A stretch of 7,808 bases of DNA from Roseitalea sp964606055 (GCA_964606055.1 CAZSFA010000132.1:1-7808), one strand, 5' to 3'; positions 1-5,410 are shown, counted from the stretch's first letter. Numbers and translations are program-made. Notes: generated by a model from the sequence alone, not told the origin.

Positions 1-354
1 CTCGCCGTGCCGGTGGTTCTGCTGATCGGCGCCGCCACCTTCGGCATCGGCTGGCTGTTGTTCTTCATCCTCGCCCCGCTGATCGCGCTGACCTATGTCG
101 GCTGGACGATCGGCGGACCGCAACAGGCAACCTGGGGCATGCGGGCGATGGATGTGCGGCTGGTGCGCTATGACGGCCAGCGCGTCGACACGGTCACCGC
201 GATCGTTCACGCCGTCCTGTTCTGGGCGGCCAATGCCATCCTGACGCCGCTCATCCTGCTGGTCGGTCTGTTCACCGAGCACAAGCGGCTCCTGCACGAT
301 CTGGCGCTCGGCACGACCGTCATCCGCACCAGCCGCGCCTACGGCGCCACCTGA
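1..354 (+). CDS. RDD family membrane protein, C-terminal part (5' end outside window)
   Basis: This open frame enters from the left edge and ends at TGA 352-354; 117 residues are visible. The visible part begins in a strongly hydrophobic stretch (about residues 1-36, one or two membrane segments). A polar segment with the family-typical QATWGMRAMDVRLVR follows, then another membrane segment (about residues 67-90), and the conserved RDD ending KRLLHDLALGTTVIR. RDD proteins are small integral inner-membrane proteins, and most members have no established biochemical role. A GTG lies at position 7, but the reading frame is open to the window edge and the first RDD helix is missing, so the true start is upstream. 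The gene reads in the same direction as bpt, 119 bp away, so the two could be cotranscribed. The family call is solid; the function is unknown. Confidence 0.85.
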   Translation, partial: LAVPVVLLIGAATFGIGWLLFFILAPLIALTYVGWTIGGPQQATWGMRAMDVRLVRYDGQRVDTVTAIVHAVLFWAANAILTPLILLVGLFTEHKRLLHDLALGTTVIRTSRAYGAT

Positions 355-421
355 CCGCGCGCGCGCCGGTTTGCGGGCATTTGCGGGCCCCGCGGCCTTG
401 ACCTGCCAGATCGACATGCCA

Positions 422-449
422 TTGTCGCCGGATCGAACTCGGCTACGAT
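422..449 (+). promoter_or_regulatory. Candidate sigma-70-type promoter for bpt
   Basis: TTGTCG (422-427) and TACGAT (444-449) are separated by 16 bp, each matching the consensus hexamers at four of six positions. Transcription would start about 18 nt before the bpt ATG. The rest of the 355-473 spacer holds a short direct repeat (TTTGCGGGC at 370-378 and 380-388) and GC-rich sequence but no convincing terminator. This is pattern matching only, and read-through from the RDD gene is an alternative. Confidence 0.25.
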
Positions 450-473
450 ACGGTCCCGATCAACCTCGCATCG

Positions 474-1223
474 ATGACGAAACATACAACAAAGGCGCCG
501 CAGTTCTTTCTGACGTCCCCTTCGCCATGCCCGTATCTGGAAGGGCAGTACGAGCGAAAGGTGTTCACCCATCTGGTCGGCGAAAAGGCCGCCGAGATGA
601 ACGAACTGCTGACACTGGGCGGTTTTCGGCGCAGCCAGAACATCGCCTACCGTCCCGCCTGTGAAGGCTGCCGCGCCTGCATTTCCGTGCGTATCCTGGC
701 CGAGGAGTTCCGGCCGACACGTTCGATGCGCCGCATCGCCCGGCAGAACGACGATCTCGTCGGCGCCGAGCACATCGCCGAACCCTCAAGCGAGCAGTAT
801 TCGCTGTTTCGCAAATATCTCGATGCCCGCCACCATGGCGGCGGCATGAGCGACATGACCGTGCTCGACTATGCGATGATGGTCGAGGACACCCACGTCA
901 ATTCGCGCGTCATCGAGTACCGCCGCCGAGGGCCCGACAGCTTCGTCACCGGCCACGGCGAAGGCCCGCTTGTGGCGGTGGCGCTGTCGGACTTCATGGC
1001 CGACGGCTACTCGATGGTCTATTCGTTCTTCGACCCGGCCGAGGACGCCCGGTCGCTGGGCACGTTCATGATTCTCGACCACATCGCGCGGGCGCGACGC
1101 CAGGGTCTGGCCCATGTCTATCTGGGGTACTGGGTCGATGGCTCACGCAAGATGGACTACAAGACCCGCTTCCTGCCGCAGCAGCACCTGACAGGCGCCG
1201 GCTGGGAACGCTACGATCCCTGA
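474..1223 (+). CDS. bpt: Aminoacyl-tRNA--protein transferase, Bpt/Ate type (N-end rule)
   Basis: This 249-aa protein has the usual full length of the bacterial Bpt family, which transfers leucine (often annotated as arginine) from charged tRNA to proteins with N-terminal Asp or Glu. The modified proteins become ClpS/ClpAP substrates in the cytoplasm. Visible family signatures are QFFLTSPSPCPYLEG near the N-terminus, KVFTHLVG, the block GGFRRSQNIAYRPACEGCRAC (about residues 48-70) with its clustered cysteines, and a C-terminal GNAT-like half. That half includes VYSFFDP, the helix GTFMILDHIARARR, and YLGYWVDGSRKMDYKTRFLP. The ATG at 474 gives exactly the family N-terminus, although no good Shine-Dalgarno precedes it. 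The 3' end overlaps the convergent flavin reductase gene by 13 bp. The family is certain; amino-acid specificity (Leu versus Arg) cannot be read from sequence by eye. Confidence 0.95.
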   Translation: MTKHTTKAPQFFLTSPSPCPYLEGQYERKVFTHLVGEKAAEMNELLTLGGFRRSQNIAYRPACEGCRACISVRILAEEFRPTRSMRRIARQNDDLVGAEHIAEPSSEQYSLFRKYLDARHHGGGMSDMTVLDYAMMVEDTHVNSRVIEYRRRGPDSFVTGHGEGPLVAVALSDFMADGYSMVYSFFDPAEDARSLGTFMILDHIARARRQGLAHVYLGYWVDGSRKMDYKTRFLPQQHLTGAGWERYDP

Positions 1224-1735
1224 ACCGCGACTGGCCCCGTCGCCGACTCGAACCGCCCGTGCACGTAAAGAAGCGGCGGCTTGTCGCTTGAGGCAAAGCT
1301 CCGCACGCGGCCGATCAGGACGTGATGGTCGCCCGCGTCGATCACCTGTTCGAGCGCGCAATCGAACCATGCGACCGTATCGGCCAGCATAAGCCGGCCG
1401 CTCGGCAGCCGGATGACCGGGACGGTGTCGAACCGGCCCAGCGGATCGCCCTTGGCAAAGCGCAGCGCCATGTCGCGCTGGTGGGCGCCCAGCACCGAAA
1501 CCGAATAGCCGCCGCCTTCGATGAAGGCCTGGCGGCTGTGGCTCTCCTTGCGGATCGACCACAAAACCAGCGCCGGATCGAGCGAGACGGTGTTGAACGA
1601 GTTGCAGGTCATGCCGTGATCGACGCCGTCGTGATGGGTCGCAACGACCGTCACGCCGGTGGCAAAACCGCCCATGGCCCGCTTGAGCTCGGCGGTGTGG
1701 ATGGCTTCGGCATTCAGATGTGCGTTGGCATTCAT
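1211..1735 (-). CDS. HpaC-like flavin (FMN) reductase, likely reductase partner of the monooxygenase (SmoA-like)
   Basis: This 174-aa protein belongs to the flavin reductase-like (HpaC/RutF) family. These proteins use NAD(P)H to make free reduced flavin for a separate monooxygenase. Typical motifs are FATGVTVVAT (24-33), GMTCNSFNTVSLDPALVLWSI (41-61, flavin-binding core), GDHHVLIGRV (135-144) and PLLYVHGRF (154-162). The frame stays open for a long way upstream, but the family N-terminus and the ATG at 1735 agree, with a weak TTGGAAA ribosome site before it. It is the last gene of the three-gene leftward operon, 14 bp after the aldo/keto reductase. Its position next to an FMNH2-dependent oxygenase implies that it feeds that enzyme, as SmoA feeds SmoC in sulfoquinovose oxidation. 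Its stop codon (1211-1213) lies inside the end of bpt. The family is firm; the smoA identity is inferred from context. Confidence 0.88.
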   Translation of the reverse strand: MNANAHLNAEAIHTAELKRAMGGFATGVTVVATHHDGVDHGMTCNSFNTVSLDPALVLWSIRKESHSRQAFIEGGGYSVSVLGAHQRDMALRFAKGDPLGRFDTVPVIRLPSGRLMLADTVAWFDCALEQVIDAGDHHVLIGRVRSFASSDKPPLLYVHGRFESATGPVAVQGS

Positions 1736-1749
1736 TGTCCGGTTTCCAA

Positions 1750-2655
1750 TCAAGGCACTTCGCCGCCTTCCGCCAGGGTCCATAATTCGAACCATGTCTG
1801 ACGGTCGAGCGACACTTTCAAGGCTTCGGAGATTTTTGCGATGCGTCCGGGCGAGTTGGTGCCGACAACCGGCATGATGCGCGCCGGATGCGCCAACAGC
1901 CAGGCAATCGCCACCGCCTCGGCGGTGACGCCCTGATCGAGCGCGATCCGTGTCAGATGCGGGATCAGGCGGTTCGACACCGGGTTGCCGGGCAGCACGA
2001 GCGAGCCGCCGGCCAGCGGCGACCACGCCATCGGCGGGCGACCGTCCTGTTGCGCCCGCGCGATCTGACCGTTGGTGAACGCGGACCGGTTGATGAGGTT
2101 GATCTCGATCTGGTTGGTCAGGATCGGTTGGCTCATCGCCGATTGCAGCAGATCGATGTCCCACGGCATGAAGTTGGAGACGCCCACGCCGCGCACCTTG
2201 CCCTCGGCGACCAGCGCATCGAGCACCGCGCCCGTCGCATGATGGTCCATGAACGGGTCCGGGCGGTGGATCAGCAACAGGTCGATGACATCGACATGCA
2301 GCTTGCGCAGTGAATCATCGACCGAAAACCGGATATGGTCCGCCGAGGTGTCGTAGTGCTTGACGCGCGTCGCCGGCCATTTCTCCGAGATCAGCATGAT
2401 GTCGCACTTGGTGACGATCTGCAGCCGGTCGCGCAGCCCGCTCTGCCCGATCATCGCGCGTCCGAACAGCGCCTCGCACTCGTAATTGCCGTAGATGTCG
2501 GCGTGATCGAAGGTCGTAATGCCCTGATCAAGGCACGACTCGATCTTGCGCAGCACATTGGCGGCCGACGTGTCGGCCTCATCGGCCAGGCGCCAGGCGC
2601 CATAGACGATGCGGCTCATGGGCGGCATGCCCTCGCCCAGAACAACGGTTTCCAT
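1750..2655 (-). CDS. YdhF-like aldo/keto reductase, probable 6-dehydroglucose reductase (SmoB-like)
   Basis: This 301-aa NAD(P)H-dependent aldo/keto reductase resembles E. coli YdhF along its whole length. The catalytic tetrad is visible as D50 and Y55 in FDHADIYGNYECEALFG, K83 in IVTKCDI, and H130 in DLLLIHRPDPFMD. Further TIM-barrel signatures are KVRGVGVSNF (153-162), NQIEIN (181-186), PMAWSPLAGG (208-217) and the cofactor-end motif MPVVGTNSPGRI (261-272). The ATG at 2655 overlaps the monooxygenase stop codon by one base (TGATG), and GGGGAG lies 8 nt before it, so translation is probably coupled. An open frame continues upstream, but that sequence codes for the end of the monooxygenase in another frame. 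In the smo pathway this position is held by the reductase that converts 6-dehydroglucose to glucose. The enzyme family is certain; the substrate is inferred from the neighbours. Confidence 0.9.
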   Translation of the reverse strand: METVVLGEGMPPMSRIVYGAWRLADEADTSAANVLRKIESCLDQGITTFDHADIYGNYECEALFGRAMIGQSGLRDRLQIVTKCDIMLISEKWPATRVKHYDTSADHIRFSVDDSLRKLHVDVIDLLLIHRPDPFMDHHATGAVLDALVAEGKVRGVGVSNFMPWDIDLLQSAMSQPILTNQIEINLINRSAFTNGQIARAQQDGRPPMAWSPLAGGSLVLPGNPVSNRLIPHLTRIALDQGVTAEAVAIAWLLAHPARIMPVVGTNSPGRIAKISEALKVSLDRQTWFELWTLAEGGEVP

Positions 2656-3967
2656 CAGCGGCGCTCCCCGACCCCGAGCGGTGTTGCCGGCGTCTCGCCC
2701 GGCACCCTGCCGTAAAGCTGGGGCAATGAGCAGGTCTGCAAGTGCGGCAAAACGGTGCGGCCGAAGATCTCGCATTCGTCCAGATGCGGATAGCCCGACA
2801 GGATGAAGGCGCGGATGCCCATCTTGCGGTAACGCTCAAGCTTTTCCAGCACCTGCTCGACCGATCCGACCAGCGCCGCCCCGCAGCCCGACCGCGCCCG
2901 GCCGATACCGGTCCAGAGGTGCGGTTCGACAAAGCCCTCCATGTCGGCATTGTCGCGATTGGCCGCCTGCAGCGACACGCCATAGCTCTTGGCGTCCAGC
3001 GCCCGGTTGCGGATGTCCGTACCGGTTTCGTCATCGAGCCTTGAGACCAGTTCGCGGGCGTAGTCGCGCGCCTCGGCCTCGGTCTCGCGCACGATCACAT
3101 GCACCCGCAAGCCATAGTCGATCACCCGGCCATGCGCCGCGGCGCGCTCATGGACGGTGCGCATGCGCTCGGCGAGCAGTTCCTCGGGCTCGGGCCACAT
3201 CAGATAGACATCGCAATGGTGGCCGCACAACTCGACCGCGTCGGGCGAATAGCCGCCGAAATAGAGAAGCGGGCCGCCGTTCTGCTGGTAGGGCCGCACC
3301 GGATCGGTGTTCAGCCCCTTGAGCTGGTAGATCTCGCCCTCATAGTCGATGGTGTCGCGCGTCCATGCCTGACGCAGTATCTCGACGACCTCGGTCGAGC
3401 GCTGGTAGCGCAGCGCGCTGGGCGCATCCTCGCCCGGCTGATTGGACGAGATCACGTTCAGCGTCAGCCGGCCCTTCATGACGTGGTCGACCGTTGCCAC
3501 CGCGCGCGCCAGCATCGCCGGATGCACCTCGCCGCAGCGAATCGCAGCCAGCATGTTGATCTGCTCGGTCAGCGGCGCCATCGCGGCGACGAAACTCCAA
3601 GTGTCCTGGCCGACCTGATAGGACGACGGGCACAGGATGTTGCGGTAGCCCAGNNNNNNNNNNNNNNNNNNNNNNNNNNNNNNNNNNNNNNNNNNNNNNN
3701 NNNNNNNNNNNNNNNNNNNNNNNNNNNNNNNNNNNNNNNNNNNNNNNNNNNNNAAGTGTCCTGGCCGACCTGATAGGACGACGGGCACAGGATGTTGCGG
3801 TAGCCCAGCCTGTCGGCGGTGCGCACGATGTCGCTGGTGTGCGCGAACGATGACCGCAAGTCGCCGTCGGGCACGCCCAGGTAACGAAAGTCATCCGAAC
3901 AGATCGGCGCGAACCATGCCACTTCGGCGGCATCGATATCGGCGCTGGCGACCGGAACGACGGTCAT
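2655..3967 (-). CDS. SsuD-like LLM-class FMNH2-dependent monooxygenase, probable sulfoquinovose monooxygenase (SmoC-like); interrupted by assembly gap
   Basis: This is a luciferase-like monooxygenase closely resembling alkanesulfonate monooxygenase SsuD, which splits C-S bonds with FMNH2 and O2 to release sulfite and an aldehyde. As given, the gene is cut by 100 N (3654-3753) between two identical 55-bp copies. Merging the copies removes 155 bp and gives one clean 385-aa frame, against 381 for SsuD. In merged numbering, equivalents of SsuD active-site residues are R236 and H238 (GLRVHVIVRET), R307 (GRARSGCGAALVG) and Y341 (FILSGYPHLDE). SsuD Cys54 aligns with G68. The start at ATG 3967 is supported by GGGAGGAA (3975-3982) 7 nt upstream and by the N-terminal beta strand. 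It is the first gene of the operon and is followed directly by the aldo/keto reductase. Substrate choice (sulfosugar rather than alkanesulfonate) rests on the SmoA/SmoB/GntR neighbours. Confidence 0.88.
3599..3653. repeat. 55-bp direct repeat, copy 1 (left contig end)
   Basis: These 55 bases, beginning AAGTGTCCTGG and ending GGTAGCCCAG, are identical to 3754-3808 on the other side of the N run. On the minus strand they encode LGYRNILCPSSYQVGQDT of the monooxygenase. A copy directly abutting the gap on each side is what two unmerged overlapping contig ends look like, so this is judged artefactual and not a biological duplication. Confidence 0.95.
3654..3753. other. Assembly gap of exactly 100 N
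   Basis: The run of N is exactly 100 bases, a common placeholder for a gap of unknown size. Both edges carry the same 55-bp sequence, and joining the flanks through one copy restores the monooxygenase frame. The real gap length is therefore most probably negative (a 55-bp overlap), with no sequence missing. A true tandem insertion of unknown sequence cannot be fully excluded from this text alone. Confidence 0.97.
3754..3808. repeat. 55-bp direct repeat, copy 2 (right contig end)
   Basis: This copy is identical base for base to 3599-3653. It belongs to the contig holding the N-terminal coding part of the monooxygenase (3809-3967). An overlap of exactly 55 bp is a typical k-mer length for de Bruijn graph assemblers, which leave adjacent contigs sharing exactly k bases. 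Confidence 0.95.
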
Positions 3968-3986
3968 GGGCGGCTTCCTCCCTGCT

Positions 3987-4011
3987 CCCGTCGGCCCGAT
4001 CGGCGGACGGG
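3987..4011. promoter_or_regulatory. Imperfect inverted repeat in the monooxygenase 5' leader; possible operator or mRNA hairpin
   Basis: CCCGTCGGCC (3987-3996) pairs with GGCGGACGGG (4002-4011) with one mismatch across a 5-base centre, which also contains the palindrome CCGATCGG. It lies 19-44 bp upstream of the monooxygenase ATG, just beyond the Shine-Dalgarno. It could be an operator for the divergent GntR regulator or an RNA hairpin near the ribosome site. GC-rich DNA makes such repeats fairly easily, so confidence is low. Confidence 0.35.
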
Positions 4012-4015
4012 GGTG

Positions 4016-4044
4016 TTGTGTCGCGCCATATGTGCATCAATAAT
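4016..4044 (+). promoter_or_regulatory. Candidate promoter for the GntR regulator gene
   Basis: TTGTGT (4016-4021, three of six to the -35 consensus) and AATAAT (4039-4044, five of six to the -10 consensus) are 17 bp apart. They lie in the only AT-rich patch of this divergent region, and transcription would start near 4051. The palindrome TGAATTCA (4048-4055) falls on the predicted start site, where an autoregulating repressor could bind. This is a visual prediction. Confidence 0.35.
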
Positions 4045-4073
4045 GAATGAATTCAAGTCGGCGCGTGCGTCAA
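4027..4073 (-). promoter_or_regulatory. Candidate leftward promoter for the monooxygenase operon
   Basis: Reading leftwards, TTGACG (4073-4068) matches the -35 consensus at five of six positions, but the following -10 candidate, TTCATT (4051-4046, 16-bp spacer), is weak. An alternative is TTGAAT (4056-4051) with CATATG (4032-4027) after 18 bp. Either would overlap the rightward regulator promoter, so one bound regulator could control both directions. Neither is strong enough to fix the start site. Confidence 0.25.
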
Positions 4074-4096
4074 TCGACCGGAAAGGGTGACATCGG

Positions 4097-4828
4097 ATGG
4101 CGATCGAACGAAGCGGGGGCGAACAGGGCGGCGGTGCGCTGCCGCTCTATCTGCAGATCGCCGAACTTTTGACGCGCGAGATCGATGCGGGCATCTGGCC
4201 GGACGGCAGCCGGCTGCCGACCGAGGCGCAACTGGCCGCGACCTTGAGCGTCGCCGTCGGCACGCTGCGCAAGGCGCTGGCCGTCCTTGAACGGCGCGGG
4301 CTGATTGAGCGCATCCAGGGTTCAGGCACCTATGTGCGCAAACAGGCCAGGACCGGCGCGATCTACGAGTTCTTCCATCTCGAGCTGAAATCGGGCGCCG
4401 GCCTGCCCACCGCCCAGATCGTGTCGCTGGACTGCGTGGAACGCCCGCGCGTGGTGCCGGCCTTCGGCGATGGCGGCTCGTCGCGGGCCTGGCGGGTGCG
4501 GCGGCTGCGCCATCTGGGCGGCGTGCCGGCCGCGCTCGAGGAGATATGGTTCGACGCGCGGCACGCGGCGCATTTGCAAATCGCTTCCATCGCCGAAAGC
4601 ATGCATCTGTTTTACAAGGAAGAATTGGGGTTCTGGATCGCGCGCGTCGAGGACAAGGTCTCCATTGCCCCCTGCCCGGCCTTTGCCCCGCCCGACACGC
4701 CGTTCGAGCCGGGCATGCCGCTCGGCTATGTCACGCGCATGTCGTGGAGCCAGGAGGATCGCGTCGAGGAGTTCTCGCGCAACTGGTTCGACCCCGAAAC
4801 CGTCGCCTACGTCGCCCGCTGGATGTGA
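4097..4828 (+). CDS. GntR-family (HutC/UTRA) transcriptional regulator, probable local regulator of the monooxygenase operon (SmoD-like)
   Basis: This 243-aa protein has a normal HutC-subfamily length and architecture. An N-terminal GntR winged helix-turn-helix occupies about residues 15-80, with PLYLQIAELL, the signature LPTEAQLAATLSVAVGTLRKAL (40-61) and wing GLIERIQGSGTYV (68-80). A C-terminal UTRA ligand domain follows, about 88-238, containing WRVRRLRHLGGVPAALEEIWF and ending YVTRMSWSQEDRVEEFSRNWF. UTRA domains usually bind a small metabolite, often a sugar or sugar derivative, that relieves repression. GGAAAGGGTGA (4080-4090) lies 6 nt before the ATG and supports this start. It is divergent from the monooxygenase operon with a 129-bp shared control region, the usual arrangement for a local regulator, and an adjacent GntR regulator is known from the Agrobacterium smo cluster. 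The effector, whether the sulfosugar or a pathway intermediate, is not determinable here. Confidence 0.92.
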   Translation: MAIERSGGEQGGGALPLYLQIAELLTREIDAGIWPDGSRLPTEAQLAATLSVAVGTLRKALAVLERRGLIERIQGSGTYVRKQARTGAIYEFFHLELKSGAGLPTAQIVSLDCVERPRVVPAFGDGGSSRAWRVRRLRHLGGVPAALEEIWFDARHAAHLQIASIAESMHLFYKEELGFWIARVEDKVSIAPCPAFAPPDTPFEPGMPLGYVTRMSWSQEDRVEEFSRNWFDPETVAYVARWM

Positions 4829-4829
4829 G

Positions 4830-4858
4830 TTGAACACGCATCTATACAATTGTATATA
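4830..4858 (+). promoter_or_regulatory. Candidate promoter for the brnT-brnA toxin-antitoxin operon
   Basis: TTGAAC (4830-4835, four of six to consensus) and TATATA (4853-4858) are separated by 17 bp. The -35 begins two bases after the regulator stop codon (4826-4828). The predicted start near 4865 gives a very short leader of about 8 nt before the toxin ATG, with AGGCGAGG (4864-4871) as the only ribosome-site-like sequence. The -10 lies within the palindromic operator described separately. Confidence 0.5.
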
Positions 4859-4860
4859 CA
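4843..4860. promoter_or_regulatory. Interlocked palindromic operator, likely bound by the antitoxin
   Basis: Two perfect palindromes overlap here: TATACAATTGTATA (4843-4856) and TGTATATACA (4851-4860). Read as half-sites, they are TATACA, TGTATA and TATACA in alternating orientation (4843-4848, 4851-4856, 4855-4860). They cover the -10 region of the predicted brnTA promoter. Ribbon-helix-helix antitoxins bind as dimers to such short symmetric half-sites and repress their own operon, so this is the expected autoregulatory operator. The palindromes are directly visible; the binding protein is inferred. Confidence 0.65.
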
Positions 4861-4872
4861 GATAGGCGAGGC

Positions 4873-5172
4873 ATGCGGTTCGACGGATTTGAATGGGACG
4901 ACGGCAACTGGCCCAAATGCGCCAAGCACGGGCTGACCAAGGCCGAGATTGAGAGCGTCTTGCAACGTGGCGTCACGATTTTCGATGATCCCAATTCGTC
5001 GGCTGACGAGCGGCGCTATCGTGGCATTGGTCGCAGTGCGAACGACCGCATGGTCTTCGTGGTCTTCTGCTGCCGCCGTTACCAGGGGGCAACACTGATC
5101 CGCCCAGTTTCCGCGCGCTACATGCACCGAAAGGAGATCGATCGTTATGTCCAACTCCAAAACAGACCTTAA
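4873..5172 (+). CDS. brnT: BrnT-family (DUF497) ribonuclease toxin of a type II toxin-antitoxin system
   Basis: This 99-aa protein has the usual size of BrnT toxins, RelE-fold ribonucleases that block translation. Family features are the N-terminal FEWDDGNWPKCAKHGLTKAEIESVL (residues 6-30), a central ERRYRGIGRSANDRMVFVVF segment (46-65), and the conserved C-terminal IRPVSARYMHRKEIDRY (76-92). The ATG at 4873 starts the family N-terminus. The gene lies 44 bp after the regulator in the same direction but has its own promoter and operator. It overlaps the antitoxin gene by 26 bp, giving the toxin-first order typical of brnTA. No truncation is evident, so the toxin looks intact. The cytoplasmic toxin role follows from family knowledge; the activity of this copy is untested. 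Confidence 0.88.
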   Translation: MRFDGFEWDDGNWPKCAKHGLTKAEIESVLQRGVTIFDDPNSSADERRYRGIGRSANDRMVFVVFCCRRYQGATLIRPVSARYMHRKEIDRYVQLQNRP

Positions 5173-5410
5173 GCCTCTCCCCACGTTCAAAACCGACAGG
5201 GAGGCAGAGGACTTCGTCGATAACGCCGATCTGTCAGAATATGACCTGTCGGGCGGCCGGGTCATGCGCTTCGAGCTGCGCCGCAAGGACAAGCAGATCA
5301 ACATCCGCCTGCCCGAAGACATGCTCGATGCGATCAAGGCCAAGGCGAGGGAACGCGACGTGCCCTATCAGCGCTTCATCCGCGAGGCGATCGAAAAAGC
5401 GCTCGCCTGA
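5147..5410 (+). CDS. brnA: CopG/ribbon-helix-helix antitoxin paired with BrnT (BrnA-like)
   Basis: This 87-aa protein has an N-terminal region PLPTFKTDREAEDFVDNADLSEYDL (residues 10-34) followed by a ribbon-helix-helix DNA-binding domain, KDKQINIRLPEDMLDAIK through PYQRFIREAIEKALA (47-87). This arrangement fits the CopG-type antitoxins found with BrnT toxins. The N-terminal part probably masks the toxin and the C-terminal part binds the palindromic operator upstream of the pair; both roles are inferred from the family. The start at ATG 5147 lies inside the last 26 bp of the toxin gene and is preceded by AAGGAG (5131-5136) 10 nt upstream. It ends eight bases before the convergent GH25 gene. 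It could equally be named a CopG-family antitoxin, since it differs from the first described BrnA proteins. Confidence 0.85.
   Translation: MSNSKTDLKPLPTFKTDREAEDFVDNADLSEYDLSGGRVMRFELRRKDKQINIRLPEDMLDAIKAKARERDVPYQRFIREAIEKALA

Noticed and set aside
355..473. Terminator or small RNA between RDD and bpt
   Set aside because: Only a short 9-bp direct repeat and a tiny GCGGG/CCCGC stem with a one-base loop are present, with no T-tract.
1736..2164. N-terminal extension of the flavin reductase up to 2164
   Set aside because: The added sequence is low-complexity reading of the aldo/keto reductase gene in another frame. The family N-terminus begins at ATG 1735.
2656..2775. N-terminal extension of the aldo/keto reductase to 2775
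   Set aside because: The extra 40 residues lie within the monooxygenase coding region. The ATG at 2655 has a GGGGAG ribosome site and matches the YdhF N-terminus.
3099..3773. Long rightward open frame opposite the monooxygenase gene
   Set aside because: It lies antisense to a gene with clear family motifs, runs into the N gap and shows no recognisable domain. Such frames are common in GC-rich DNA.
3599..3808. The 55-bp repeats as target duplication or ends of a mobile element filling the gap
   Set aside because: The length is far above usual target-site duplications, the N run is exactly the placeholder size, and collapsing the copies restores the gene. No transposase remnant is visible.
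2655..3967. Monooxygenase as a pseudogene
   Set aside because: The only disruption coincides with the gap. All conserved active-site positions and the full length are present after merging the overlap.
1211..3967. Standard ssuED alkanesulfonate sulfur-scavenging operon
   Set aside because: The reductase is HpaC-like and not the SsuE type, an aldo/keto reductase sits in the middle, no ssuABC transporter is adjacent, and the regulator is GntR/UTRA and not the CysB/Cbl type. It remains the fallback if the smo assignment fails.
4807..5343. Leftward open frame of 178 codons covering the toxin-antitoxin locus
   Set aside because: The opposite strand encodes a recognisable BrnT and CopG pair with overlap, ribosome site and operator. 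This frame has no family features.
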